Shown here piece after piece: positions 25,195 through 33,988 of a stretch of DNA of 41,638 bases; position 1 is the first letter of the stretch; each line of letters begins with the position of its first letter. The notes under the pieces are model-generated. The model saw only the letters and a list, made by a program, of their open reading frames with translations, made no database searches and was not told the origin of the DNA. Position numbers and translations under genes: made by a program. Origin of the DNA: Candidatus Geocrenenecus sp. JGI 0000106-J15 (GTDB lineage Archaea > Thermoproteota > Nitrososphaeria_A > Caldarchaeales > Wolframiiraptoraceae); the NCBI GenBank assembly GCA_000405685.1, contig ASPF01000015.1, positions 18,246-59,883 on the forward strand, read 5' to 3'.

Positions 25195-25473
25195 ATGAGG
25201 TTAGAAGAGGCTTTAGAAAAGACTATTGAAGAATATAATAAGTTTAGGAGGACTGTGGCAGAAGCTAAACTCCTAAAAATAGATGGTGATGAATTATTAC
25301 TGGAGATTTCTGGGACGTTATGCCATACCTGCGGCTTCATAGATTATCTTGAAGATTTTATCTATGAAATGGAGAGAGTAACAAGTGATTACGTAGCATC
25401 TTTAGAAAACTATGAACAGATTGGAGATAATAAATTCATAGTCAAATATAAGATTGAGAAGATCAAATATTAA
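25195..25473 (+). CDS. Small protein with CxxCG motif, unknown function
   Basis: A 92-residue protein that I do not recognise. It has an N-terminal helix with alternating charge (RLEEALEKTIEEYNKFRRTV), beta strands KLLKIDGDELLLEISG and a TLCHTCGFIDYLEDF motif at about 41-55, which could bind zinc or act as a redox pair. The open frame extends to 25168, but ATG 25195 gives a short leader from the box at 25159-25166 and begins the conserved-looking region. It is divergent from trm5 and stands alone; the next gene, PINA, is 122 bp downstream on the same strand. Confidence 0.6.
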   Translation: MRLEEALEKTIEEYNKFRRTVAEAKLLKIDGDELLLEISGTLCHTCGFIDYLEDFIYEMERVTSDYVASLENYEQIGDNKFIVKYKIEKIKY

Positions 25474-25595
25474 GATAACTCTCCGTTTTGTACAGGTATG
25501 TATTATTGACATCTTTATTGCAATTCTTTACAGCAAGAATAGTGGAATTTATTAGGTAGTAGATCGGTGATTAGATAGATTAGAGTGGTCGAATA

Positions 25596-27119
25596 GTGAA
25601 TGGAGATATCTCGCTAATAGATCTCTCAGCAATCCAGCTTAAGTCAGCTGCATATCTAGTGAGAGAAGGCTTGCTTAGAGGGAGATTGATAATTCATAGA
25701 GCAATACTAGTGGAGATAGAGAAGCAGGCATCTCAAGGAGATACATTAGCTATAAGAGGTTTAGAAGAGTTAGAGAAAGCTTCTAGAAGCTTTAACGTTG
25801 AAATCCTCTATGCTGGCGAATCTAGTGAAAACATTGAAAACCATAGGTTGATTATTCTAGATGAAGCTAAGAAGCTAAATGCAACCCTTATTACATGTGA
25901 TCCTACAACAGCTAAACTAGCTGAATCGATCGGTATCAGGGTATTGTATGAGCTTCCTCCGTCACCTTTCAAGATAGAGGACCTATTCTCTGAAGATATT
26001 ATGAGCATACACTTGAAAGAGGGTTTGCCACCGAGGGTTAAGAGAGGAGTCCCTGGAAAGTGGAGACTTCAAGAAATCTCTGATAAACCTATGAATCGTG
26101 AAGAACTAGAGTTGCTGATAGCCCACCTATTGAAGGAGGCTTATACATTTTTTGGAGTAAATGCTTTCCTAGAGATCGATAAACCTGGCGTAAAGATATT
26201 CCAGCTCAGGGATTATAGAATAGTCGTTACTAGACCACCCTTCTCAGATGGATTTGAGCTAACAGTAGTTAGACCAATATTAAAGAAGAATTTAAGAGAT
26301 TATAATCTACCGTTAGAAGTAGTTGAAAGACTTGAAAACCATGCTGAAGGAATACTGATAGCAGGTCCACCTGGGATGGGCAAGTCAACCTTCGCTCAAT
26401 CTTTAGCTGAATACTATAAACAGATGAATAAGATTGTTAAGACTATCGAAAGCCCTAGAGACCTACATCTTTCTCCAGATATTACACAATACTCTAAATC
26501 TGCGTCTAAAGAGAATGAGCTACATGATGTTCTCCTATTGAGTAGACCAGATTATACGATCTTCGATGAGATTAGAAGTTCAGAAGATTTCGACCTCTTC
26601 ATAGATCTCCGGTTTGCTGGAATAGGGATGGTTGGAGTAATCCATGCAACCACACCTATAGATGCAATACAGAGAGTTGCGAATAAAGTAGATGTCGGCG
26701 TCTTGCCTTCTATAATAGACACCGTAATCTTCATGGATAAAGGAGAAGTATCGGAAATATACACTTTAGAGATGGCTGTCAAGGTCCCAGCAGGCTTAAA
26801 GAAAGCAGACCTAGCTAGACCGACAGTTATTGTTAAAGACTTTCTATCAGGTGAACCTAGATATGAGCTATATGTTTTCGGTGAGAGAACCTTCGTAGTA
26901 CCAGTAAAGAAGTTTAGAGAAGAAGCAGGTACTCCTACGAGGCAGATAAGCAACTTTCTACATAAATATGTTCCAGAATTCAGAATCGAGGAGAACGAAG
27001 ATACGATAAGGATCTATATTCCTGAAAAATACTATAGAATCTACTTAAGAAAATGCCAGAATAAGCTGCTAAAGCTAGCTAGAAGACTTGAAGTAAACCT
27101 AGAAGCAATTCCTAGATAA
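25596..27119 (+). CDS. pinA: PINA: PIN-VirB11/PilT-type ATPase-KH protein
   Basis: A 507-residue three-domain protein: PIN domain (about 1-125; LIDLSAIQLK, with acidic residues such as Glu40 and Asp102), a hexameric secretion-type ATPase core (Walker A GPPGMGKST at 257-265, Walker B TIFDEI at 321-326, GVIHATTPIDAI) and a C-terminal KH-like domain (about 440-507). It matches the archaeal PINA family described in Sulfolobus as a Holliday-junction branch-migration ATPase that works with Hjc and Hjm. The start is GTG 25596. It is monocistronic here. Confidence 0.88.
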   Translation: MNGDISLIDLSAIQLKSAAYLVREGLLRGRLIIHRAILVEIEKQASQGDTLAIRGLEELEKASRSFNVEILYAGESSENIENHRLIILDEAKKLNATLITCDPTTAKLAESIGIRVLYELPPSPFKIEDLFSEDIMSIHLKEGLPPRVKRGVPGKWRLQEISDKPMNREELELLIAHLLKEAYTFFGVNAFLEIDKPGVKIFQLRDYRIVVTRPPFSDGFELTVVRPILKKNLRDYNLPLEVVERLENHAEGILIAGPPGMGKSTFAQSLAEYYKQMNKIVKTIESPRDLHLSPDITQYSKSASKENELHDVLLLSRPDYTIFDEIRSSEDFDLFIDLRFAGIGMVGVIHATTPIDAIQRVANKVDVGVLPSIIDTVIFMDKGEVSEIYTLEMAVKVPAGLKKADLARPTVIVKDFLSGEPRYELYVFGERTFVVPVKKFREEAGTPTRQISNFLHKYVPEFRIEENEDTIRIYIPEKYYRIYLRKCQNKLLKLARRLEVNLEAIPR

Positions 27120-27233
27120 TATGATTAAGATCCGATTATATCCTCTAATGTAGTAAATACGGTTAAATATGATTCTGAGGACGTAGTTGGAAGATGAAGT
27201 CTAGGAGCTTGGCATCAATAGAATTCTAATACT

Positions 27234-28592
27234 TCACCTATTATCTCTCATCGTCTTAGAAATCTTCTCTAGTTTCTCTAAAACTGTTAAAGCATCTTCT
27301 CCGAATAATATCACCATAGGTTCTTTACCCCAATCTCCAAGATGATAGATAAGGTCTGGAGCTCTCCATCCGATTTTTTCTAAAGCTGTCTTAACCCCCC
27401 ATGGTATCGTCTTTCCTTCAACATGTTTAATTTCAGGAGGTTCTTCTCTTCTATCATAGCTGGTTATAACGTATCCTAATTTCTTAGCAGCTGAAATTAC
27501 TTCTTCATTATACTTGATATTTATCGCTGACCTAAGATTAGGATAATATTTCATTAATGTTAAGACTGCTGAGGCTACATGTTTTGATGAATTAAACCAT
27601 GGGCATGATGATGCTTTAGCTTTACCATCAACTTTAACTATTCTACCAGGTATACCTGCAACATCCTCTAGGCCTTCTGGATCCTCTATAGCCATCACTA
27701 GATTACTCTTAGACTCAGGTATGAAATCCGCCATCCAGTCGGATTCTTCAATTATCTTTACCGCATTTCTAAGATTCTCTATTACTCTAAATTTTTCAGC
27801 TTCTTTAACAACTTTACCTGTCGGATTTACTGGACCATGTCCACCACCTATAGCTAAACTATATTTAATAGAAGAGGTAACGAATTCTTTAGCGGTTTGA
27901 ACAGCTTCAGGGATACTGTATCCTTTTGCTAGTTGAGCAGCTATAGCTGAAGCGAACGTGCATCCTGTTCCATGAGTATTCTTCGTATCGATACGTTCTT
28001 CTACATATATCTTGAATTCTCCTTGATAGTAGAGTATGTCTACTGCTTCTCTTCCATTGACGTGTCCTCCTTTAATAACTACGGCTTTTGGGCCTAGAGA
28101 TGAAATCTTTTCAGCGGCTTTCTTCTGGTCATCTACATCTTTAATCTCGGTTCCAGCTAGTGCTTCCGCTTCTCTAGCATTTGGTGTTATTACTGTAGCT
28201 AATGGGATTAGTTTTTCAATTAAAGTATTTACTGCATCTTCTCTCAGCAATCTAGCTCCACTTTTCGCAATCATTACTGGATCTATAACTATTGGAGCAT
28301 TAATCTTTCCTAGTTCATCTGCAACAGCCGATATAATCTCTACTGTATGAAGCATACCCGTCTTCACAGCATCTACACCTATATCTTCAACTACTACTCT
28401 TATCTGTTCACGGACTATCTCAACTGGAATATCATGTATCATGGTAACAGTTTTTGTATTCTGAGCCGTTATAGCTGTCACGGCAGACATACCGTGGACT
28501 CCTAAAGCTGCAAAAGTCTTGAGGTCTGCTTGTATACCTGCACCTCCACCAGAGTCTGAGCCTGCTATCGTTAATGCTCTAGGAACCTTCAT
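27234..28592 (-). CDS. thiDN: ThiD-ThiN fusion: HMP-phosphate kinase and thiamine-phosphate synthase
   Basis: A 452-residue bifunctional enzyme. The N-terminal ThiD (about 1-270) has TIAGSDSGGGAGIQADLKTF, DPVMIAKSGARLL, KGGHVNGREAVDILYY and NTHGTGCTFASAIAAQLAKG; it phosphorylates hydroxymethylpyrimidine phosphate. The C-terminal ThiN (about 275-450; FIPESKSNLVMAI, VDGKAKASSCPWFNSSKHVA, PWGVKTALEKIGWRAPDLIYHLG) joins the pyrimidine and thiazole halves, replacing ThiE. Product feeds ThiL, encoded at the left edge. The start is ATG 28592; a TATA box near 28617-28625 implies a nearly leaderless message, with a palindrome between the two. Confidence 0.95.
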   Translation of the reverse strand: MKVPRALTIAGSDSGGGAGIQADLKTFAALGVHGMSAVTAITAQNTKTVTMIHDIPVEIVREQIRVVVEDIGVDAVKTGMLHTVEIISAVADELGKINAPIVIDPVMIAKSGARLLREDAVNTLIEKLIPLATVITPNAREAEALAGTEIKDVDDQKKAAEKISSLGPKAVVIKGGHVNGREAVDILYYQGEFKIYVEERIDTKNTHGTGCTFASAIAAQLAKGYSIPEAVQTAKEFVTSSIKYSLAIGGGHGPVNPTGKVVKEAEKFRVIENLRNAVKIIEESDWMADFIPESKSNLVMAIEDPEGLEDVAGIPGRIVKVDGKAKASSCPWFNSSKHVASAVLTLMKYYPNLRSAINIKYNEEVISAAKKLGYVITSYDRREEPPEIKHVEGKTIPWGVKTALEKIGWRAPDLIYHLGDWGKEPMVILFGEDALTVLEKLEKISKTMRDNR

Positions 28593-28599
28593 ATCTACT

Positions 28600-28614
28600 C
28601 TAAGATTTTCTTAG
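28600..28614. promoter_or_regulatory. Palindrome between TATA box and start of thiDN
   Basis: CTAAGA and TCTTAG arms, 3-bp centre. It sits immediately downstream of the TATA box (ATATATTAAAG, minus strand, about 28616-28626) and 8 bp before the ATG, a position where a repressor would block transcription start. Archaeal ThiR-type regulators are known for thi genes, but I cannot match this to a known site. Confidence 0.4.
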
Positions 28615-28654
28615 TCTTTAATATATCTGTATAATAGTCACTTATAATAGAGCA

Positions 28655-29194
28655 TTAAAATCTCTTGATAATATCTACTTTCTCTTTTAAGATGTTTAGT
28701 AGCTTTCTTTCTCTCTCTGTTATGCCTGAGTTTTTATCGTCTTTCAGCTTTTCTCCTTCATATGCTGTGGCCATGAAAGTTTCAGCTATATGTATCAGCT
28801 CTATTATTCTAGTAACATCGCCAGCATGTAGATAGATTGTTAAATCATTTACTAAGAGAATCTTAGTTGGATTAGATAGATACATATCGATTAAAGGCTC
28901 AATACTTATTCTATTCTCTTCTGCATACTTTAATATTTCTTCTCTATTCTTCCCTATCAATCTAGGTGCCCAGATCCTTTCCCCTCTAAGATATCTAACC
29001 ATTAGAACATGTTCTGTATATTCTCTTATTGCTCCTCCTACTCCGTGAATCCTCGATGGAGCTATATCGATAATTGTAACATCATCTGAATAACCGTTCT
29101 CTATTAAAAATTTCAAGAATTCTACGAGAAACCTCGTTTTACCTGAACCAACATCTCCTGTAAGTAGAGTTTTTCTCCCTAGAAATTCCTTCAA
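28655..29194 (-). CDS. P-loop NTPase of unknown function
   Basis: A 179-residue protein with Walker A GDVGSGKT at 13-20, a hydrophobic strand ending in a possible Walker B (KILLVNDLTIYLH, about residues 111-123) and a conserved-looking IIDIAPSRIHGVGGAIREYT. The fold resembles a compact ATPase or nucleotide-dependent switch. The start is TTG 29194, 6 bp after the stop of the cDPGS-family gene, so the two are cotranscribed. No functional name can be given; it may act with the larger neighbour, or simply share its promoter. Confidence 0.65.
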   Translation of the reverse strand: MKEFLGRKTLLTGDVGSGKTRFLVEFLKFLIENGYSDDVTIIDIAPSRIHGVGGAIREYTEHVLMVRYLRGERIWAPRLIGKNREEILKYAEENRISIEPLIDMYLSNPTKILLVNDLTIYLHAGDVTRIIELIHIAETFMATAYEGEKLKDDKNSGITERERKLLNILKEKVDIIKRF

Positions 29195-29200
29195 GAATAT

Positions 29201-30529
29201 TCAACTCTTCAATATATTGTATTGTCTTAAAACATCTTCAAGATCTGGCTTACCAACTTCTTCTAGCTCATATCTCACTTTAACATATGGTTTCTTGAGG
29301 TCGATTAATCTTCCAAGATCTATAGGTGTACCGAGAATAATTAAGTCGCAACTAATGTTGTTGATTGTTTCTCGAAGTTCTTTAATCTGTTGTTTACTAT
29401 AACCCATAGCAGGTAGGACTGGGCCGAGATGCTTATAGGTTTGATATACTTCTTTGATAGATCCAACTGCGTAATCTCTCGGATCGATAACTTCTCCTGC
29501 ATTATACATTTTAGCGGCTACCAATCCTATGGAGTAACTCATACCTCCATGTGTTACTGTTGGGCCATCCTCTACAACGAGAACCTTCTTACCTGTGATA
29601 GCTTTAGGGTCTGAAACATAGAGTTTAGATGATGCTTTGATTATTAATGCATTCTTGTTTATCTTCTTAATGTTCTCTTCAATCATCTTAACATTCTCTT
29701 GACTCGCTGAATTGACTTTATTGACTACGACAACGTCAGCCATTCTGATGTTTATTTCCCCTGGGTACGTTGAGATTTCTTGGCCTGGTCTAAGAGCATC
29801 TGCAACAGTTATTAGTATGCTTGGTTTAAAGAATGGAAAGTCATTGTTTCCACCATCCCATAGAATAACATCAACATTTCTTGAAGCTTCTCTTAAAACC
29901 TCTCTATAATCAACTCCAGCATAAACAGTATTTCCCATCTCTAAGTGTGGTTCATATTCTTCTCTTTCTTCAATTGTACATTCATATCTCTCTAGGTCTT
30001 CAAATGAGCTGAATCTCTGCACTCTATATTTTAACAATCTACTATATGGCATTGGATGTCTAACTATATTGAATTTTACATTATTTTCTTTAAGTATCGA
30101 TGCTAATTTTCTAGTAACTGTGCTCTTACCAGCACCAGTTCTTACAGCTGTAACTCCTACTACTGGTATAGTTGATTCAAGCATAGTACTCCTCGGACCG
30201 AGAAGCATAAAGTCAGCTCCAGCAGCTAAAACTTCTGAAGCTTTATGCATTACGTCTTCATGTGTTAAATCACTATAAGATAAAACAACTAGATCTACAT
30301 TGTATTTCTTGATTAATTCAGGCAGCATTTCTTCAGAGTATATCGGGATACCGTTAGGATAGTTTTCCCCTGAGAATTCAGGTGGATATACTCTACCACT
30401 TAATCCAGGTATTTGAGCAGCAGTAAATGCAACTACTTCGTAGAATGGATTATCTCTAAAATACATGTTGAAATTATGGAAATCTCTTCCTCCTGCACCC
30501 ATAATAATTACTTTCTTTCTATACATCAT
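29201..30529 (-). CDS. Cyclic 2,3-diphosphoglycerate synthetase-family P-loop protein
   Basis: A 442-residue protein starting KVIIMGAGGRDFHNFNMYFR (Rossmann-like) and DNPFYEVVAFTAAQIPG, then GVTAVRTGAGKST (Walker A, ending at residue 137), later DVILWDGGNNDFPFF and NKV-containing GTPase-like strands (ADVVVVNKVNSA). This is the family of Methanothermus cyclic 2,3-diphosphoglycerate synthetase, which makes an extreme thermolyte, but most members in other archaea and bacteria lack a proven activity. The start is ATG 30529 (a second ATG follows at once). Cotranscribed with the small P-loop gene. Confidence 0.75.
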   Translation of the reverse strand: MMYRKKVIIMGAGGRDFHNFNMYFRDNPFYEVVAFTAAQIPGLSGRVYPPEFSGENYPNGIPIYSEEMLPELIKKYNVDLVVLSYSDLTHEDVMHKASEVLAAGADFMLLGPRSTMLESTIPVVGVTAVRTGAGKSTVTRKLASILKENNVKFNIVRHPMPYSRLLKYRVQRFSSFEDLERYECTIEEREEYEPHLEMGNTVYAGVDYREVLREASRNVDVILWDGGNNDFPFFKPSILITVADALRPGQEISTYPGEINIRMADVVVVNKVNSASQENVKMIEENIKKINKNALIIKASSKLYVSDPKAITGKKVLVVEDGPTVTHGGMSYSIGLVAAKMYNAGEVIDPRDYAVGSIKEVYQTYKHLGPVLPAMGYSKQQIKELRETINNISCDLIILGTPIDLGRLIDLKKPYVKVRYELEEVGKPDLEDVLRQYNILKS

Positions 30530-30674
30530 CTTCCAAGATTAATTCTTACCAGCTAGAGTAAGAAGTTTACTGAAGATAATTTGTGTGATGATTTAAAGTT
30601 AAGAATATGTTAGAAGATATTCAGAGTTATAGTATTTTAGTGAAGATTATTTACTTCCTTAAAAATAACGGTAT

Positions 30675-30707
30675 AAGCTCCTTATAGCATAAATTATAAG
30701 GATGCTT
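30675..30707. promoter_or_regulatory. Extended inverted repeat upstream of thiW
   Basis: CCTTATA (30680-30686) and TATAAGG (30695-30701) with an 8-bp centre, extended outward by AAGC (30675-30678) and GCTT (30704-30707) after one- and two-base gaps. It overlaps the transcription start predicted from CTTAAAAATA at 30658-30667, and its right arm could itself be a TATA box for a shorter leader. A thiamine-responsive operator or a leader hairpin is possible. Confidence 0.5.
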
Positions 30708-30726
30708 AACTATCTAGGTTACGGAG

Positions 30727-31371
30727 ATGATAGATACTAAGAAGATATCTTTATTAGCCGTCTTTACAGCGCTGGGAGTCTCTCTAGCACCGTTCTTCTG
30801 GTTCCAGTTCATCACGACGAAAGCTTATCCTACACAGCATTTCATAAATGTATTAAGTGGACTAACAATCGGACCATGGTGGGGAGCAATCGCAGCAATA
30901 TTTATTGGAGCAATCAGGAATATGCTTGGAATAGGAACTCTTTATGCTTTCCCAGGTGGAATACCTGGAGCAGTACTTGTAGGACTAGGATACAAACTTA
31001 CAAGACGTGCAAAGAATAGATTCATAAGATATTCCGCAGCATTCCTCGAACCTATCGGAACAGTCTTGATAGGTGGGACATTATCACTACTCATCTTGGC
31101 ACCACTAATAGGTGATGTAAGGCTTATTGGCATGATGAGGGAACAAGGCGTTCTAAGTCTTTTACCTATCTTCTGGGCTGGATGGTCTGCAAGCTCTATA
31201 CCAGGGTCGGTCATAGGCTACATAATAGCTTTGACGCTAGATAGACTAGGTATAATGACTAGCTTGACACCAACTATGAAGAAAGCTCAGATACCTACCC
31301 CAACTATCTCTGAGACCACACATAGATGTCGCTGGTATAAAAGTTGGCTAAGACGCCTAAGCCTATGCTAA
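30727..31371 (+). CDS. thiW: ThiW, thiamine/thiazole-precursor ECF transporter S-component-like protein
   Basis: A 214-residue membrane protein with about five helices. ThiW hallmarks: LGVSLAPFFWFQFITTKAYP, QHFINVLSGLTIGPWWG, AAIFIGAIRNMLGIGTLYAF and PGGIPGAVLVGLGYKL. It is thought to import a thiazole precursor using a shared ECF energising module, not encoded here. It ends about 25 residues later than expected (after TLDRLGIMTSL), and this tail is antisense to the end of gtrA, so the C-terminus may be a recent extension. Start ATG 30727 (GGAG directly before it). Confidence 0.85.
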   Translation: MIDTKKISLLAVFTALGVSLAPFFWFQFITTKAYPTQHFINVLSGLTIGPWWGAIAAIFIGAIRNMLGIGTLYAFPGGIPGAVLVGLGYKLTRRAKNRFIRYSAAFLEPIGTVLIGGTLSLLILAPLIGDVRLIGMMREQGVLSLLPIFWAGWSASSIPGSVIGYIIALTLDRLGIMTSLTPTMKKAQIPTPTISETTHRCRWYKSWLRRLSLC

Positions 31372-31732
31372 TAAGATAAGCTAGTAGATCATTCAACTTG
31401 AAAAAATCAACCAGTACGTATAATGCTCCAAGAGTTACACCCATTCCTAGAAGACGTGAGAGATGAAATAATCCAGCTCTAAGCCATATACTCATCTTCG
31501 TATTCCTGTTTCTGAAGGTCCACAAATCGTTAAGGATAAAATTATTGATTATTGCGACCTCGGTAGCCAATGCTCCAGAAATCATGTAGTATACTTGAAG
31601 CCAATCCTTCAGAACAATGTATGCAGCCATGTTAACTAGTATTCCAACTCCTCCAACGATATTGAATTTGATAAACTCTGGTGAAAACACTCTTCTCAAT
31701 ATTTTAGAAATCAACCTAAGAACGTTATTCAT
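31304..31732 (-). CDS. GtrA-family small membrane protein
   Basis: About 142 residues with four transmembrane helices: FIKFNIVGGVGILVNMAAYI, MISGALATEVAIINNFILND with LWTFRNR, then two further helices ending in GVLANFYTSDIYVW. This is the GtrA pattern, proteins that flip or help polyprenyl-linked sugars across membranes. The frame opens with GTG 31741, but ATG 31732 has a GTGAT sequence just upstream. It overlaps the tail of the convergent thiW by 68 bp, and lies 14 bp downstream of endonuclease IV on the same strand. Confidence 0.85.
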   Translation of the reverse strand: MNNVLRLISKILRRVFSPEFIKFNIVGGVGILVNMAAYIVLKDWLQVYYMISGALATEVAIINNFILNDLWTFRNRNTKMSIWLRAGLFHLSRLLGMGVTLGALYVLVDFFKLNDLLAYLISIGLGVLANFYTSDIYVWSQR

Positions 31733-31746
31733 ATATATCACGTAGA

Positions 31747-32598
31747 TTATAGATATAGCTCTTTACATTTAGAAAGATTTGTCGCAAAGTTTCCTTTCGA
31801 ATCTACTGGAGTCTCAAGAATTAATGCTAGATTTCTAATGTGACGGTTATGAAATAACTCTCTAAAGCCTTTTTCACCTATCTTTCCCATTCCTATATGC
31901 TCATGTCTGTCAAGATGAGATCCAATGTCTCCCTTCGAATCATTAATATGTACTACTTTTAGTAATTCTAAGCCTATTATCTCATCAAAATCTCTAAGAG
32001 TATTCTCTATTGCTTCTCGAGTCCTAAAGTCGTATCCTGCTGCAAAAGCATGGCAAGTATCTATGCATACGCCAACTCTATCAGGATACTCTATTAGATT
32101 TAGTATTCTTCTTATATCTTCAAATCTAGAGCCGACACTATTCCTCTGGCCAGCCATATTCTCTAACAAGACTATGACATTATTATCTACCTTGCTGAGA
32201 GCTGTGTTAACAGCTTCTGCTGCTTTCTTTATTCCTATATCAAGCCCTTTACCTAAATGACTTCCAATATGTACAACTAGATATTTTAATCCGAGTTCTC
32301 CGCTTCTCTCTAGTTCTTGTATAAGTGATGATACAGACTTCTTAAATGTCTTCTGTATGGGAGAAGATATGTTGGGGAGATAAGGCATATGGGAGACAGC
32401 AATAGAATAATTATATTCATTCATCTTTTCTCTGAATCCATCTATTTCCTGTTTACTTAATTTTTTCGCTTTCCAACCTCTAGGATTCCTTGTAAATATC
32501 TGGAAAGTAGTACATCCTAGTTCACGGGCTCTATCAACAGCCTTATCTATTGTTCCTGATATTGAAACATGTGCTCCTAACAGCATAAGTTTTCCCAT
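31747..32598 (-). CDS. nfo: Endonuclease IV (AP endonuclease)
   Basis: About 283 residues of TIM-barrel Endo IV, cleaving at abasic sites. Metal-ligand motifs: LGAHVSISG, VSHMPYLPNIS, LVVHIGSHLG, VLLENMAGQ, VGVCIDTCHAFAAGYD, VVHINDSKGDIGSHLDRHEHIG and LALILETPV. The frame opens at GTG 32619, but ATG 32598 begins the conserved region. The same transcript probably continues into gtrA. Confidence 0.93.
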   Translation of the reverse strand: MGKLMLLGAHVSISGTIDKAVDRARELGCTTFQIFTRNPRGWKAKKLSKQEIDGFREKMNEYNYSIAVSHMPYLPNISSPIQKTFKKSVSSLIQELERSGELGLKYLVVHIGSHLGKGLDIGIKKAAEAVNTALSKVDNNVIVLLENMAGQRNSVGSRFEDIRRILNLIEYPDRVGVCIDTCHAFAAGYDFRTREAIENTLRDFDEIIGLELLKVVHINDSKGDIGSHLDRHEHIGMGKIGEKGFRELFHNRHIRNLALILETPVDSKGNFATNLSKCKELYL

Positions 32599-32685
32599 AG
32601 TTACAGTCTCGAGGTACACAAAAAGTTTTACTCTACATTACTATTACTAATATTTCAAAAATCGAATATTTATTTCTCACTTATG

Positions 32686-32901
32686 TTATCTAAGCTTCTT
32701 AAATTCTATCTGCTTAGTAGATCTTATACTTAGGAGCTTCTCCCTCGCCTTAGACGGGTTGGATGTTTCCAGTATAACTGTATCGTTATCTATTGTTATT
32801 ATCTTTTCACATCTGAAACATCGATAGCTAGCTTTCGCATAGGTTATCTGGATGTGGCCACAGTTACTACATACTACAACTTTGTATATTCTTTTTTTCA
32901 T
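32686..32901 (-). CDS. Small zinc-ribbon protein (DUF1922-like)
   Basis: A 71-residue protein with CSNC (11-14) and CFRC (28-31), separated by an aromatic stretch, in an RNA-associated zinc-ribbon pattern (VVVCSNCGHIQITYAKASYRC). The C-terminal part is basic and unmatched. It follows the ATP synthase subunit C gene by 24 bp on the same strand and may be cotranscribed. Function unknown. Confidence 0.7.
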   Translation of the reverse strand: MKKRIYKVVVCSNCGHIQITYAKASYRCFRCEKIITIDNDTVILETSNPSKAREKLLSIRSTKQIEFKKLR

Positions 32902-32925
32902 AGCTTCTACGACGGAAGAATAATT

Positions 32926-33987
32926 CTAGATTACCCTCCTAATGTTTTCAAGTATCTGGGAAGATGTTAATCCATACTCTATTCCAAAAGCTATCGCTGA
33001 AAGGTTCCTCACCTCTACTTCCTTAAGTTTTATGAATGAATACACTATAGCTAACTTGAAAATGTCTTGTAAGAATGTCTTCTTAGCTTTTTTTATTGAT
33101 TCTTCTTTAAACCATGATTCTATAGAAGTTACCGTCCTTAAAGGCTGAGAAAGATCTACAATTTTCAAGAGGTCTTTATAGTAAGAGTCTTCTAATTCTC
33201 TAAATATTTCTTCAATATTTGTAGCCTGAACTATTCTCTCAATCTCCTTACCATCGATCTTCACACCAGAAGACAACATGAATTTTCTTGCTTCAGCAGG
33301 TGTCAAATTCCAGAGTCTAGATCTTAATGCTGTAGTGACTATATATCCATCGATCTCGTATGCTAATAATGATCGTAATGGTTTTCTCTCATCTCTTTTC
33401 ATCTTTTTAAGCGAGTTAAATAGCTGTTCATAGAAAGACCTATCTAGTGACGTTTCAAATATTAGTGGATCCTTCGTTTTCTGATAGATTTCCAGTGTGT
33501 TCGAGAGATCTCTATACATAGGTGTGCCTTTAAGAGCCTCCACAGTATTCTCTAACTCTTTCTCAACTAATGCTTTAACAACTAAGTCTCTAATCTTGAG
33601 GTGCTCTTCAGCTCTAAGATTTATCTTTGGAGATACTTCTTCATACGGGGTTCCTAAAGCTCTAGCTTTAAGAATAATCTTAAGATTTCTATAGATATGT
33701 CTCAGAAAGTATGTTTCAAGGAATATAGCTTTAGGAATATACTTAACAATTGAATATTCTATATCTATTAGGCTTGTTTGAAAGATTTTCTCAAGATTTT
33801 CAGAAGTCAATGGTTTAGGCGGCTCCACTAATACATTGCCATAGATCGTTGCTCTCAGTTTATCAACCATCTCTCCTAGATTTCTAGAATTTGATAAATC
33901 TTCGTATATCGAGTGTTCAAGCAGCATACCCTTCAGAGCATAAGAACGTACTATTGAGTAGAGGCTTCCAAGCTTTGTAGTTGACAT
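32926..33987 (-). CDS. atpC: A-type ATP synthase subunit C
   Basis: About 353 residues, the soluble central-stalk cap that links the rotor ring to the stalk in archaeal ATP synthase. Family features include SIVRSYALKGMLLEHSIYED, a long helical core and the repeated LLAYEIDGYIVTTALRSRLWNL. The open frame starts 18 bp upstream, but ATG 33987, one base after the subunit H stop and preceded by GGAGAG at proper spacing, is the start. Only subunits H and C are here; I, K, E, F, A, B and D are not adjacent. Confidence 0.87.
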   Translation of the reverse strand: MSTTKLGSLYSIVRSYALKGMLLEHSIYEDLSNSRNLGEMVDKLRATIYGNVLVEPPKPLTSENLEKIFQTSLIDIEYSIVKYIPKAIFLETYFLRHIYRNLKIILKARALGTPYEEVSPKINLRAEEHLKIRDLVVKALVEKELENTVEALKGTPMYRDLSNTLEIYQKTKDPLIFETSLDRSFYEQLFNSLKKMKRDERKPLRSLLAYEIDGYIVTTALRSRLWNLTPAEARKFMLSSGVKIDGKEIERIVQATNIEEIFRELEDSYYKDLLKIVDLSQPLRTVTSIESWFKEESIKKAKKTFLQDIFKLAIVYSFIKLKEVEVRNLSAIAFGIEYGLTSSQILENIRRVI

Positions 33988-33988
33988 A

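Noticed and set aside
30580..30630. C/D box sRNA starting at GTGATGA
   Set aside because: A good C box but no CTGA at any suitable distance.
30530..30726. TPP riboswitch upstream of thiW
   Set aside because: The conserved thi-box sequence and its helices are not visible; only the palindrome is. The leader is also too short.
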